A stretch of 64,000 nucleotides of DNA, taken from contig NZ_RQJP01000001.1 of the NCBI RefSeq assembly GCF_003858645.1, positions 1,302,001-1,366,000 of the forward strand, written 5' to 3'. Of the stretch, positions 34,093 to 43,547 are shown one piece after another (positions within the stretch are counted from its first letter, which is position 1; every line of letters starts with the position of its first letter). Position numbers and translations under genes: made by a program. The notes beneath the pieces are model-generated. The model ran no database searches, was not told the origin of the DNA, and saw only the letters and a program-made list of their open reading frames with translations. Origin of the DNA: Larkinella knui. GTDB lineage: Bacteria > Bacteroidota > Bacteroidia > Cytophagales > Spirosomataceae.

Positions 34093-36435
34093 TTACTTCT
34101 CGTTTACGGCCACCTCGGCATTAGCGGGTCGCTTCACCGAGATCTGACTTTTGCCTTCGACGATGAGCGGCTTTGAAAACAACACGATCTCGGCCGATTT
34201 GTCGGAGAAGTTTTGCACGCTCACGTCCGTCTGTGTCACTTTGATCTCTACTAAAGCCCCCCGAAACCGGACCTTAAACGCCAGCGACTGCCAGTTGGCG
34301 GGGCAATTGGGGTCCAGAACCACCTGATTATTCCTGACCCGGAACCCGCCGAATCCTCTCACCACGGCCAGCCAGGTTCCGGCCATCGACGTAATGTGGC
34401 AGCCGTCTTCCGTGTCGTTGTTGTAATCGTCAAGGTCCAGCCGGGCAGTGCGCAAATACATTTCATACGCCTTTTCTTTCATGCCGAGCTTGGAGGCCAG
34501 CACAGAATGGACGCAGGGCGAGAGGGACGATTCGTGGACGGTCATCGGCTCGTAGAAGTCGAAATTCCGGCGAAGCGTTTCGAGATCGAAATCGTCTTCA
34601 AAAAAGTAAATTCCCTGCAATACGTCGGCCTGTTTGATAAAACACGAACGCAGAATCCGGTCCCACGACCAGTTCTGGTTCAAAGGCCGCTGCCCTTTCG
34701 GAATGTCACTGACCGGCATCAGTTCCTTATCCAGAAACGATTCTTGTTGCAGAAACACCTGGCGGTTTTCGTCGTAGGGCAGGTGAATATGCTCGGCAAT
34801 GTGCCGGGCGGTGGCAATTTCTTTCTCTTCCCGAAAATGAATGCGGTCGCACAACTCGTTGAATTTCTCCAGGTTAAGTTGTTTGACGCGACCCACGACT
34901 TCAACGGTATAGCGCAACGTCCAGGCGGCCAGGTAGCTCGTATACCAGTTGTTGTTGACGTTGTTTTCGTATTCATTCGGCCCGGTAACGCCCAGCATGA
35001 CATACTGTTGTTTGGCCTCCGACCAGTTGACCCGCTGGCTCCAGAACCGGCTAATGGCAATCAGAACTTCCAGCCCGTATTCGGTCAGGTAGTTTTCGTC
35101 GCCCGTATACCGCACATAATCGTAAATGGCGTAGGCAATGGCGCCGTTGCGGTGGATTTCTTCAAAGGTGATTTCCCACTCATTGTGGCATTCTTCGCCA
35201 TTCATCGTCACCATCGGATAGAGCGCGGCTCCGGCTTTAAAGCCGAGTTTCTGCGCATTTTCGATGGCTTTCTCAAGGTGTTTGTAGCGATACAGCAGCA
35301 GATTCCGGCTTACTTTCTGATCGGCCGTGGCGAGGTAAAAAGGCAGGCAATACGCTTCGGTATCCCAATACGTCGAACCGCCGTATTTTTCGCCGGTAAA
35401 ACCTTTTGGTCCAATGTTTAGTCGTTCATCTTCACCGGTATAGGTCTGATTCAGCTGGAAAATCGAAAACCGGATGCCCTGCTGAGCCGCAATGTCGCCT
35501 TCGATGGTAATATCGTTTGTTTTCCATTTGTCGGCCCAGGCTTGCTGTTGTTCAATCAGCATCCGATCGAACCCTTTGCCGGTGATCCGCTGGAGGTACT
35601 TCCGCGCTTCCGAAACCACCGAATCCGTTTCGTAATTCAAAGACGACAGGTTGACGGCGTATTTATAAATGACGGTTTCCTGACCCTGCCGGCATTCCAG
35701 CGTCATTCGGTTGGCCACGTATTTTTCCTGCCGGATGGGCTGCGACTGAAAGTCGATCCGGGCACCGTCCTGTTCAATTTCGACGTTCATCCCGGTGCAA
35801 ACGTGAAACCCGGTTTTCCGCGTTCGCAGCTCAATAAAGGCTTCCCCGTACCCGGTTTCTTTCCGGACTTCGTCCCAGAATGTTTCGTCGTAATTTGAAT
35901 CGCGGTTCCGAATGGTCCCGTCGATGTAGGGTTCAACCGTAATTTTGGCGTCGAAATTCAGGGGCGTCAGGCTATACCGGATAACCCCGGCTTCGTCGTC
36001 GACAATGGAGCAAAACCGTTTGGACGTAACCCGCAATTCTTTTCCGCTTTTCAGCAAAGCGACAAACGACCGTTCGAGGTAGCCTTCCTGCATGTTCAGA
36101 ACCCGTCGGAAATCGCGGACTTCGCAGGTATTGAGATCCAGCGTTTCGTACTCGATAGTGATGTTGATTCCAATCCAGTTGGCGGCATTCAACACTTTGG
36201 CAAAGTACTCCGGATAGCCGTTTTTCCACCAGCCAACCCGGGTTTTGTCGGGGTAATAAACCCCCGCAACGTAGTTTCCCTGCAAGGTTTTGCCCGAAAA
36301 ATTTTCTTCAAAATTGCCCCGTTGTCCCATGCGTCCGTTACCGAGGCTCATGACACTTTCCGTAATTTCATTGTAGTTACGATGGAAATCTTCTTCAACA
36401 ATCAGCCAGGGGTCGTGTTTTAAGTAGTGTTTCAT
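34093..36435 (-). CDS. GH65 glycoside phosphorylase, probably maltose phosphorylase
   Basis: 780 residues, the usual length for GH65 phosphorylases. The N-terminal beta domain (SLGNGRMGQRGNFEE) precedes the (alpha/alpha)6 barrel with the catalytic acid Glu488 in GVTGPNEYENNVNNN, matching the GPDEYH motif position known for maltose phosphorylase, and a later LKQADVLQG-like phosphate-site region (FIKQADVLQGIYFF). Family reaction: maltose plus phosphate gives glucose plus beta-D-glucose-1-phosphate. The upstream beta-phosphoglucomutase gene supports that. Kojibiose or trehalose phosphorylase remain possible. Confidence 0.92.
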   Translation of the reverse strand: MKHYLKHDPWLIVEEDFHRNYNEITESVMSLGNGRMGQRGNFEENFSGKTLQGNYVAGVYYPDKTRVGWWKNGYPEYFAKVLNAANWIGINITIEYETLDLNTCEVRDFRRVLNMQEGYLERSFVALLKSGKELRVTSKRFCSIVDDEAGVIRYSLTPLNFDAKITVEPYIDGTIRNRDSNYDETFWDEVRKETGYGEAFIELRTRKTGFHVCTGMNVEIEQDGARIDFQSQPIRQEKYVANRMTLECRQGQETVIYKYAVNLSSLNYETDSVVSEARKYLQRITGKGFDRMLIEQQQAWADKWKTNDITIEGDIAAQQGIRFSIFQLNQTYTGEDERLNIGPKGFTGEKYGGSTYWDTEAYCLPFYLATADQKVSRNLLLYRYKHLEKAIENAQKLGFKAGAALYPMVTMNGEECHNEWEITFEEIHRNGAIAYAIYDYVRYTGDENYLTEYGLEVLIAISRFWSQRVNWSEAKQQYVMLGVTGPNEYENNVNNNWYTSYLAAWTLRYTVEVVGRVKQLNLEKFNELCDRIHFREEKEIATARHIAEHIHLPYDENRQVFLQQESFLDKELMPVSDIPKGQRPLNQNWSWDRILRSCFIKQADVLQGIYFFEDDFDLETLRRNFDFYEPMTVHESSLSPCVHSVLASKLGMKEKAYEMYLRTARLDLDDYNNDTEDGCHITSMAGTWLAVVRGFGGFRVRNNQVVLDPNCPANWQSLAFKVRFRGALVEIKVTQTDVSVQNFSDKSAEIVLFSKPLIVEGKSQISVKRPANAEVAVNEK

Positions 36436-36555
36436 TCGGGTTTACGATTAATTTATACGGCAAGGTGAGTTTGATGTGCTTGAGAAAAAAAGTTTATGTA
36501 ACTGGTAATTAGCCGGTTAGGGCTTCCGGGCACTACGGATGACGCCTGAACGTTT

Positions 36556-37128
36556 TCACTTCGGCCGAATACCGGCGGCTTCCTGCTTCACGTGCAGGGC
36601 CTGGTTGATGTGACGTTCGGTATGGGCAACCAGCATCAAAAAAGCATCACCGACCGGTATTTTAATCCAGTTGCCAAACAGCGTCATCACTTTTTCCTGG
36701 TTCCAGTTTATATACGTAGCTTTATCGAGCAGGTCATGCAAAAGCTGCTGGAGTTCAACGAATTGCTTCATCACATCGCGGGCATCCAGCTCATTGCGCG
36801 GTTGTAGAAAAGGAACCGTTGGGATTTTCATTTTCGTATTCGGGTCGATGAGGTAGCGCATGAATCGGCCAAACAGACTCGATTCAAGCGTCTGGTCGGT
36901 CGGGTTGGTCTGGATCAAGCCCAGGTCGTCGACTTTTTTCTGGAGATTCCGGATGTAAAACCGTTCCGCCAGATTCAGGTGTTGCAAATTCTGAGTGATA
37001 CTCCAGCGTTTGGTGTCGGGTTTCCAGTTCAGTTGCTCGTCGGACAAGGGGCGAAATTCACGCTCAACGGTTTCCAGGGCCGTTCTGATTCGCTCTTGAA
37101 GTTGAAGGGCGGTTTCCAGTTTTTGCAT
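36556..37128 (-). CDS. DinB-family protein inside the maltose operon
   Basis: 190 residues of the DinB superfamily: an N-terminal helix (LQLQERIRTALETVEREF), WSITQNLQHLNLAERFYI with a metal-type His, and a late GDAFLMLVAHTERHINQALH histidine pair. It starts five bases after the pgmB stop and lies before the GH65 gene, so it is cotranscribed with sugar enzymes. Nothing in it suggests a role in sugar metabolism. Confidence 0.9.
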   Translation of the reverse strand: MQKLETALQLQERIRTALETVEREFRPLSDEQLNWKPDTKRWSITQNLQHLNLAERFYIRNLQKKVDDLGLIQTNPTDQTLESSLFGRFMRYLIDPNTKMKIPTVPFLQPRNELDARDVMKQFVELQQLLHDLLDKATYINWNQEKVMTLFGNWIKIPVGDAFLMLVAHTERHINQALHVKQEAAGIRPK

Positions 37129-37133
37129 GTGAT

Positions 37134-37796
37134 TTAGGTTTTGAGTCCGGTCAGCGTCAGAACTTCCGCCAACGTTAAGGCCGCCAGTGATGGCACCACC
37201 AGATCCGCTTGCGTCAACACCGAGGGTTCACCGATTCCGATGGCCAGCATGCCGGCCCGTTTGGCGGCTTCGATTCCGGCAACGGCATCTTCAAAAACCA
37301 CACATTCGTCCGGCCGAACTTCCAGTTCAGCGGCTCCTTTTAGAAAAACTTCGGGGTCGGGTTTCCCACGGGTAATTTTCGTGCCGTCGATAATGGCGTC
37401 AAAGTCATCAATCATGCCAATTCGTTCCAGAATCAACCGGGCATTTTTACTGACCGAGCCGAGGGCGGTTTTCAGGTGGGCGGCTTTTACCGCCCCGAAT
37501 AACGCCGTGACACCCGGCAGAATGTTGGCGGGCGTCATCTGGGAAACCAGTTCGAGATACCACTCATTCTTCTGCGTTGCCAGTTCCAGTTTATGATTTT
37601 CCGAAACCGTCAGACCACCGTGGGCCAGAATAATTTCCAGCGATTCGGTGCGGCTGATGCCCTTTAACTGCTCATTAAATTCTTGCGAAATGTCAAAACC
37701 CAATGTGTTAGCCATCCGGCGCCAGGCCTGATAATGGTAAATGGCGGTATCGACAATGACTCCATCCAGGTCAAATAGTAGGGCGTTTATGGGCAT
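37134..37796 (-). CDS. pgmB: Beta-phosphoglucomutase
   Basis: 220 residues from ATG 37796, giving the HAD N-terminus NALLFDLDGVIVDTA with nucleophile Asp9 and acid/base Asp11. A cap domain (AWRRMANTLGFD, LKGISRTESLEII) follows, typical of beta-PGM. Later motifs are GSVSKNA (motif II Ser/Thr), TRGKPDPEVFLKGA (motif III Lys) and CVVFEDAVAGIEAAKRAGM (motif IV). It converts beta-glucose-1-phosphate into glucose-6-phosphate. Position between amylase and GH65 phosphorylase fits that step. Confidence 0.94.
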   Translation of the reverse strand: MPINALLFDLDGVIVDTAIYHYQAWRRMANTLGFDISQEFNEQLKGISRTESLEIILAHGGLTVSENHKLELATQKNEWYLELVSQMTPANILPGVTALFGAVKAAHLKTALGSVSKNARLILERIGMIDDFDAIIDGTKITRGKPDPEVFLKGAAELEVRPDECVVFEDAVAGIEAAKRAGMLAIGIGEPSVLTQADLVVPSLAALTLAEVLTLTGLKT

Positions 37797-37885
37797 TTTA
37801 CGAGTGATTAAGCCGGTTGTATACTGCAATAAAGCGATAAAAAAGGATTTATTCGCTAGGCCAGTCGGCTTTCATCAAGACCGGT

Positions 37886-39763
37886 TTAGTGACCCAACTC
37901 CAGAACGACCGCCGTTTTTGCCGGAATTTTCAGCCTGGAAAGGTCCGTGATTGTCTCGTCGGTCAGGATGTTTCGGGCTTTGGAAAAACCGGCCATCCGT
38001 TCGGCAAACCGGGCCGTTTCCAGCCCAATTTCCTGGTTCGTCGAATTGGTGGCAACGAGGACGGTTTTGGCCTTGTCGTACCGGAAATAGACGTACGTAC
38101 CGTATTGAGGTACATAGTGCATTAATTTCCCGGCGTATAAAGCGGGCGTGATTTTCCGATAGTTCGCCAGTTTCTTAACGAAGTTGAACGCATCGTTTTC
38201 CGCTTTGTTCCGCCCGGCTTCCGTAAATTTGTTTTCTTTATCGCCGGGAAAACCGCCCGGAAAATCCCGGCGAACTTCCGCATCCGACGGATTTTTGGTG
38301 TTCTTCATCAAAACTTCCGTTCCGTAATACCACGACGGTATACCGCGTGTGGTCAGCAGCCACGTAACGCCCATTTTGTAGTTGGCGTAATCGTCACCAA
38401 TTACCGACAGAAACCGGTCGGTATCGTGGTTTTCCAGGAAGGTGACCAGTTTTTGCGGGTCGGCATAAAGCGCATCGGTGGTGAGTGCCTGATACAGCCG
38501 GTTGACGCCCGAATCCCAGCCAAACTCTTCTTTCAGAGCGGCATTGGTGGCATCATACAACACAAAATCCAGACCGCCCGGCTGGTTGGATTTGAAAGGC
38601 TGATCGATCTTGTTTTTTACAAAAAACGCCTGCGCAACCGGGTTGCCAACCCAGGCTTCCCCGAAAATATGAAGCTTGGGGTACTCGGTTAATAGGGCCT
38701 GATTGCAACGATTTAGAAAATTCAGATCGTTGTATTTGTACGTATCGACGCGCCAGGCATCCAGTGAAAACAGCTCCGTGCACCAGATCGCGTGCTGAAT
38801 CAGATAGGTAGCCAGAAAGGGATTTCGGAGATTCAGATCCGGCAGAAAAGGGGTGAACCAGCCATCGAGCAGCACCTTTCGGTCGGTTGCCGACGCATAC
38901 GGGTCATACAAAGCCTGCTCCTTGTGCGAACTGCCGGTGTAGCTGGGCCACTGATTGAACCAATCCTTGAACGGCTGGTTTTTATACAGCCAATGATCGT
39001 CGCTGACGTGATTATACACCGCATCCTGCACCAGTTTCAGGCCCCGCTGATGCAAAACCGTGGCCAGTTTTCGGTACCCTTCGTTGCCGCCAAACCGCTT
39101 GTCGATCTGATAATGATCGGTAAAATGGTAGCCGTGATACCCCGCCTGCATCCGGTCTGGCGCTTCCTTTTTCAAGGACTCGTCGTTCACCAAAACCGGT
39201 GTCATCCAAAGGGCCGTTACGCCCAATTCCTGCAAATAATCCAGGTGGTCCATAACGCCCTGTAAATCACCGCCGTGTCGGATATGCGGAATGGAACGGT
39301 CGGCCTTCGTGTCGAGCATATCCGGAAACGCGTCGTTCGTTGGGTCGCCGTTGGCAAAGCGGTCGGGCATGATCAGGTAAATAAAATCAGCTGATGAAAC
39401 GCCCTGCCCTTTCGGCCCGGGGGTTCGGGGCTTCAATTCGTACCGGTGGGAAACGGTTGTGGAGCCATTTTTGCCAATAATCCGGAAGGACCCGGGTTTG
39501 GCCGTTGCCGAAATGGTCAGATCGAGAAACACAAAATCGGGATTCTCGGCTTTGTGGGCGCTGATCAGTTTTACGCCGGGATACGCAATGGAATACGTCA
39601 TCGACCCGGCTTTGGGGCCATACACCAACAGTTGCAGATTCGGATTTTTGAGGCCCACCCACCAGTTGGTCGGGTCGACGCGTTGAATGGCTGCGGTCTG
39701 GGCCCGCGTTTCCCCTAAAAGGAAAGGAAGCAGGAGAAAAAGCAGGTAAAAAGTACGTTTCAT
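37886..39763 (-). CDS. Secreted GH13 cyclomaltodextrinase/neopullulanase (SusA-like)
   Basis: 625 residues from ATG 39763, which begins the signal peptide (KRTFYLLFLLLPFLLG); TTG/other starts farther up are weaker. An N-terminal Cyc-maltodext_N domain (PTNWWVGLKNPNLQLLVYG) leads to the GH13 barrel with DAVYNHV, nucleophile Asp340 in LDAWRVDTYKYND, the acid/base Glu in HIFGEAWV and Asp in FLENHDTDR. A Cyc-maltodext_C-like domain ends it. It would cut maltodextrins or cyclodextrins in the periplasm. It heads a leftward operon with pgmB, DinB and GH65 genes. Confidence 0.95.
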   Translation of the reverse strand: MKRTFYLLFLLLPFLLGETRAQTAAIQRVDPTNWWVGLKNPNLQLLVYGPKAGSMTYSIAYPGVKLISAHKAENPDFVFLDLTISATAKPGSFRIIGKNGSTTVSHRYELKPRTPGPKGQGVSSADFIYLIMPDRFANGDPTNDAFPDMLDTKADRSIPHIRHGGDLQGVMDHLDYLQELGVTALWMTPVLVNDESLKKEAPDRMQAGYHGYHFTDHYQIDKRFGGNEGYRKLATVLHQRGLKLVQDAVYNHVSDDHWLYKNQPFKDWFNQWPSYTGSSHKEQALYDPYASATDRKVLLDGWFTPFLPDLNLRNPFLATYLIQHAIWCTELFSLDAWRVDTYKYNDLNFLNRCNQALLTEYPKLHIFGEAWVGNPVAQAFFVKNKIDQPFKSNQPGGLDFVLYDATNAALKEEFGWDSGVNRLYQALTTDALYADPQKLVTFLENHDTDRFLSVIGDDYANYKMGVTWLLTTRGIPSWYYGTEVLMKNTKNPSDAEVRRDFPGGFPGDKENKFTEAGRNKAENDAFNFVKKLANYRKITPALYAGKLMHYVPQYGTYVYFRYDKAKTVLVATNSTNQEIGLETARFAERMAGFSKARNILTDETITDLSRLKIPAKTAVVLELGH

Positions 39764-39790
39764 AGGGGTAACTTGGATCGGTAGTCTACT

Positions 39791-39798
39791 CAAAAATA
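39791..39798 (-). promoter_or_regulatory. Candidate -7 element for the leftward amylase operon
   Basis: On the minus strand TATTTTTG fits TAnnTTTG, 28 bases upstream of the ATG at 39763. A -33 TTTG at standard spacing is not seen. Confidence 0.45.
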
Positions 39799-39884
39799 TG
39801 TCAAAATAAAGGATTTGTTTTCATATTGCCAGTAGTTTTGGAATTTGACCCCGAATCCGATTGGTCGGGTCGGGCAGACACCTG

Positions 39885-39892
39885 TAAATTTG
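39885..39892 (+). promoter_or_regulatory. Candidate -7 element for the rightward amylase
   Basis: TAAATTTG fits TAnnTTTG, with TTG at 39861-39863 (21-base spacing). The expected transcript start would be only a few bases before ATG 39903, implying an almost leaderless message. Confidence 0.5.
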
Positions 39893-39902
39893 TATCTTGG
39901 AC

Positions 39903-41777
39903 ATGAAGACCACGCGTTCCGAACCCGGTTCTGTACCGATTAACCGCCGAACGTTTACCGGTATGGTCGTAGCGGCCGGGTTACTTCAGGGGGTAGCAGC
40001 CCATTCCATTGAACCCTTTTTTACACACATGAATACAACGGATCCTTCCGGTGAAAAATCGGACAAACTGATTATTTATCAAATCTTTACGCGTCTTTTT
40101 GGTAACCAGCAAACCACCAACAACCCCTGGGGAACTAGGGACGAAAACGGGGTGGGAAAATTTAACGACATTACCGTTAAAGCATTGCAGGAACTGAAGA
40201 AGTTCGGGGCTTCGCACGTCTGGTATACGGGAATTATCGAACATGCGCTGATCACCGATTATTCAGAATACGGCATTCAAAAAGACCATCCGGCGGTGGT
40301 AAAAGGACGGGCGGGCTCGCCGTATGCCGTCAAGGATTATTACGATGTCAACCCGGATTTGGCGGTCGATGTCAAAAACCGGATGAAAGAGTTTGACGAT
40401 TTGCTGAAACGGACTCACACCAATGAACTGAAAGTGATCATTGATTTTATTCCCAACCACGTTGCCCGGCAGTATCATTCCGATGCCAAACCGGCGGGCG
40501 TACATGACCTGGGCGAAAGCGACGATACGACCAGGCCATTCGATCCGCAAAACAACTTTTACTATTTGCCCGAGCAGTCGTTTCAGGTACCGCAGGGCGT
40601 GGCGATTCTGGAAGATGCGTCGCCGGTGCCCTACGTAGAAAAACCGGCCAAAGCCACCGGCAACGACGTATTCAAGGCAAATCCTGACCTCAACGACTGG
40701 TACGAAACGATCAAACTGAACTATGGCGTCGATTACCTGAACAACCGGCAGACGCACTTCGAACCGGTTCCGTCTACCTGGACAAAGATGCGCGACATTC
40801 TGTTGTTCTGGGCTGGCAAAGGAGTCGATGGCTTCCGGTGCGACATGGCCGAAATGGTGCCGGTCGAATTTTGGGGCTGGGCCATACCGCAGGTAAAAGC
40901 CGTAAGGCCGGACCTGATTTTTATTGCCGAAATCTACAATCCGCAACAATATCACACGTATATTTTTACCGGCAAATTCGATTACCTCTACGACAAAGTG
41001 GGTTTGTATGATGCCGTTCGGCGGCTGATGGAAGGCAAAGGCTCCGTGGAAGACATCACGCGGGTCTGGCAGCAGGAGTCCGGCGAGTATGCCAATCATA
41101 TGCTGCGTTTTCTGGAAAATCACGACGAGCAGCGCATCGCTTCCCGGTATTTTGCCAATGACCCGTGGACGGCGGTTCCGGCCATGACGGTTTCTGCCAC
41201 GCTCCACACCGGCCCGATGATGATTTATTTCGGCCAGGAACTGGGGGTTAACCCGACGCAGGCCGAAGGTTTTCAGGGGGAAGACGGCCGGACGACCATT
41301 TTCGATTATTGGGGAATTCCCGAATACCAGGCCTGGACCAATGGGCAAATTGGCAAACCCGGTAAATTTGACGGCGGAAAATTGAGCGATGACCAGAAGA
41401 ATTTACGGAAGTTTTACCACCAGCTGAACCAGTTGGTCAACAGCAGCGATGCCATTCGGACGGGCGGTTTTTACGATTTACAATACGTCAATACCGACGG
41501 TCAAAGTGCGGGATACGATCAGCACCGGCTGTATAGTTACCTGCGGCATTCGGCCCGACAGAAGCTGTTGATTATCTGTAATTTCGACAAGGTGAAAACC
41601 GCTAAAACGACGGTTCGCATCCCGGCTGAAGCCTGGGCAGCGCTGAAAGTAGACGACACGAAAACCTATACCTTTACCGATATTTTCCGGACAAAAACCA
41701 AAATCAAGGCGTCCGCAACTGCCGGCGTTCCGGTTGAATTGCCGCCGTTGAGTGTGCTGGTGCTGGAAATCAAATAA
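39903..41777 (+). CDS. GH13 alpha-amylase-family enzyme with twin-arginine signal
   Basis: 624 residues from ATG 39903. The N-terminus carries NRRTFTGMVVAAGLLQGVAA, a twin-arginine (RRxF) signal followed by a hydrophobic stretch, so folded export by the Tat pathway is likely. The barrel has IIDFIPNHVAR, nucleophile Asp314 in DGFRCDMAEM, acid/base Glu343 in FIAEIYNP, and Asp408 in FLENHDEQR. A C-terminal beta domain follows. Substrate probably alpha-1,4-glucan. It is divergent from the GH13/pgmB/GH65 operon; the two GH13 enzymes use different export signals (Tat here, Sec in the neighbour). Confidence 0.92.
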   Translation: MKTTRSEPGSVPINRRTFTGMVVAAGLLQGVAAHSIEPFFTHMNTTDPSGEKSDKLIIYQIFTRLFGNQQTTNNPWGTRDENGVGKFNDITVKALQELKKFGASHVWYTGIIEHALITDYSEYGIQKDHPAVVKGRAGSPYAVKDYYDVNPDLAVDVKNRMKEFDDLLKRTHTNELKVIIDFIPNHVARQYHSDAKPAGVHDLGESDDTTRPFDPQNNFYYLPEQSFQVPQGVAILEDASPVPYVEKPAKATGNDVFKANPDLNDWYETIKLNYGVDYLNNRQTHFEPVPSTWTKMRDILLFWAGKGVDGFRCDMAEMVPVEFWGWAIPQVKAVRPDLIFIAEIYNPQQYHTYIFTGKFDYLYDKVGLYDAVRRLMEGKGSVEDITRVWQQESGEYANHMLRFLENHDEQRIASRYFANDPWTAVPAMTVSATLHTGPMMIYFGQELGVNPTQAEGFQGEDGRTTIFDYWGIPEYQAWTNGQIGKPGKFDGGKLSDDQKNLRKFYHQLNQLVNSSDAIRTGGFYDLQYVNTDGQSAGYDQHRLYSYLRHSARQKLLIICNFDKVKTAKTTVRIPAEAWAALKVDDTKTYTFTDIFRTKTKIKASATAGVPVELPPLSVLVLEIK

Positions 41778-41884
41778 ACTAACCGGTAAATCTACCCTTG
41801 TTATTTTCGAAAAACGACCAATCTGAAATTGAACGGGGTAAAGTATAAAAGTGTTAAATTGTTGAAAATTAAAAGAGAATTGCC

Positions 41885-42121
41885 ATGCAGTTAACCTACA
41901 AAATACCGGTAGAATCCTTAAACAGTGGATTTCTGGACACCATCAAAGCCAACTTTGCGGGTAAGGAAGTCAGTATTACCGTTGAAGACGTACCAACGGT
42001 TCCCACTGTCAACCAAAAGGAACTGTACAAAAAATCATTGGCTCTTTTGGAGAGGTTCAAAGACATGAAGGTTGATCCAACGCTAAATCTTTCCGATTTA
42101 GCGAATGAAGTCAATTTATGA
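41885..42121 (+). CDS. Putative antitoxin of a VapBC-like pair
   Basis: 78 residues, placed directly before a PIN-domain gene with a four-base ATGA overlap, the classic layout of a toxin-antitoxin operon. The N-terminal part is strand-rich (LTYKIPVESL, KEVSITVEDVP), followed by a charged helical C-terminus (KELYKKSLALLERFKDMKV, then LSDLANEVNL). This resembles unassigned Bacteroidota antitoxins. The DNA-binding fold is not obvious. Slightly AT-richer than neighbours. Confidence 0.75.
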   Translation: MQLTYKIPVESLNSGFLDTIKANFAGKEVSITVEDVPTVPTVNQKELYKKSLALLERFKDMKVDPTLNLSDLANEVNL

Positions 42122-42525
42122 TTTATTTTGATACGGATGTTTTGATTAACCTTTTGGTTCCGCAAGATCCCCTGAAACATAAAAAAGCGAAGGAACTTTA
42201 CAAGGCTGCAACTTCAGCCAATAAATTTCTAGTATCTTTTTTATCTCTACAAGAAAGCGCGTATGTATTACATCGGCTTGATCGCAAACCGGATGACATC
42301 GAAGCTATGTTGCAGACTTTTCTGCCTTTTGAACCGGTTCATTATCAGATGAATGAAATGGTACGGGCCATCGCAATTGCAAAGGTGATCGGTTTTCAAA
42401 ATATCAATGATTGCATTCATACGGCAATTGCCGAAACTGAACAATGCCAAGAATTATATACTTTTAATCAATCTGACTTTAAGCGGATTCAAAAACTTAC
42501 AACTATTAAAATAACCGTATTTTGA
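42118..42525 (+). CDS. PIN-domain toxin (VapC-like ribonuclease)
   Basis: 135 residues. The PIN active-site acidics are in place: Asp5/Asp7 (MIYFDTDVLIN), Glu46 (LQESAYVLHR), Asp98 (NINDCIHTAIAE), and Asp120 (TFNQSDF). VapC toxins cut tRNA or rRNA when the antitoxin is lost. It overlaps the upstream gene by ATGA. Codon use is AT-richer than neighbouring operons, consistent with a horizontally acquired toxin-antitoxin cassette. Confidence 0.9.
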   Translation: MIYFDTDVLINLLVPQDPLKHKKAKELYKAATSANKFLVSFLSLQESAYVLHRLDRKPDDIEAMLQTFLPFEPVHYQMNEMVRAIAIAKVIGFQNINDCIHTAIAETEQCQELYTFNQSDFKRIQKLTTIKITVF

Positions 42526-42650
42526 AATAAGTGTACCTGAAATTCTTTACTAGTAATATAGCCAATTGTAGTGCCTACACGTCCGGATTTTTGCTATTTT
42601 TACCCGAAACCGCCTTTTTTGAGACCGGTTTTTCTTAACCACCGTAGTTG

Positions 42651-43547
42651 ATGAAGAAACTGTTTACCATTCTGGTCACATTCGTGCCTTTTTCGATTGC
42701 CTTTGCTCAGGAAATAATCCCTTCTTCCGTATTCAAACAAGCGGTGGTGGCACCGGGAAGTACGCCAGCAGAAACGGTCGTTGCCATCAGCAAATCGTTT
42801 CAGGGGCGCCCTTACGTCGCCCATACGCTCGACGAAAATGAAACCGAGCAACTGGTTGTCAATTTCAGCGCTTTCGACTGCACAACCTTTCTGGAAACCA
42901 CCCTGGCGTTGTCGCTGGCGCGTCATCAGCTGCTGAACGAACAGGATTCCGTCCAGTTTGACCGGATTTTTCGTAAAAACTTGGTTAAGATACGGTATCG
43001 AAACGGGGCCATCGACGGTTTTGCGAGTCGCTTGCATTACTTCTCGGAATGGCTGGTCGATAATGAACAAAAAGGTATTATTCAGGATGTTACGCGAAAA
43101 ATAGGAGGGATGCAGGTATCGAAACCAGTGTCGTACATGACCAAAAGTACCTGGAAATACCCGCAACTGGCTGATCCGAAAAATCGCCAGCAAATCGCGC
43201 TGGTCGAGTCGGCCATCAGTCAGCAAAGCTTCTGGTTTATTCCTAAAAAACGCATTAAGGAAATTGAAAACAGTCTGAAAGAGGGCGACATCATCATGCT
43301 GACGGCTTCGAGACCCGGTCTGGATATGAAACACGTCGGGTTTGTGGTTTGGCAAAATGGCCCCGGCGGAGAGCGAAGGGCTCATTTGCTGCATGCGTCG
43401 TCGCACTATGGCGAAGTCATGATTTCGGAGGAACCGCTCGCCGATTACGTGCTGTGGAACCGGCAGTTTTCGGGCATTCGGGTGGCTCGGTTAAAGGAAA
43501 CCGCACCGGCCAGCTTTTCCTACAAAGACGCCCGTCGGATCAACTGA
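42651..43547 (+). CDS. Secreted DUF1460 amidase-like protein
   Basis: 298 residues from ATG 42651 (the TTG before it is ignored). A signal peptide ends at FAQ (~20). The NlpC/P60-like DUF1460 fold is shown by Cys77 (SAFDCTTFLETTLAL), YFSEWL, and His in DMKHVGFVVW; such proteins are N-acetylmuramoyl-L-alanine-amidase-like peptidoglycan hydrolases. The last 28 bases overlap the convergent GntR gene end. Likely acts in the periplasm on wall fragments. Confidence 0.9.
   Translation: MKKLFTILVTFVPFSIAFAQEIIPSSVFKQAVVAPGSTPAETVVAISKSFQGRPYVAHTLDENETEQLVVNFSAFDCTTFLETTLALSLARHQLLNEQDSVQFDRIFRKNLVKIRYRNGAIDGFASRLHYFSEWLVDNEQKGIIQDVTRKIGGMQVSKPVSYMTKSTWKYPQLADPKNRQQIALVESAISQQSFWFIPKKRIKEIENSLKEGDIIMLTASRPGLDMKHVGFVVWQNGPGGERRAHLLHASSHYGEVMISEEPLADYVLWNRQFSGIRVARLKETAPASFSYKDARRIN

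Noticed and set aside
34396-35421. 341-codon open frame on the plus strand inside the GH65 gene
   Set aside because: It is antisense to a clearly conserved enzyme, and its translation is low-complexity with no family pattern.
40263-41348. 361-codon open frame on the minus strand inside the Tat amylase gene
   Set aside because: Antisense to conserved catalytic motifs of GH13; a by-product of codon bias.
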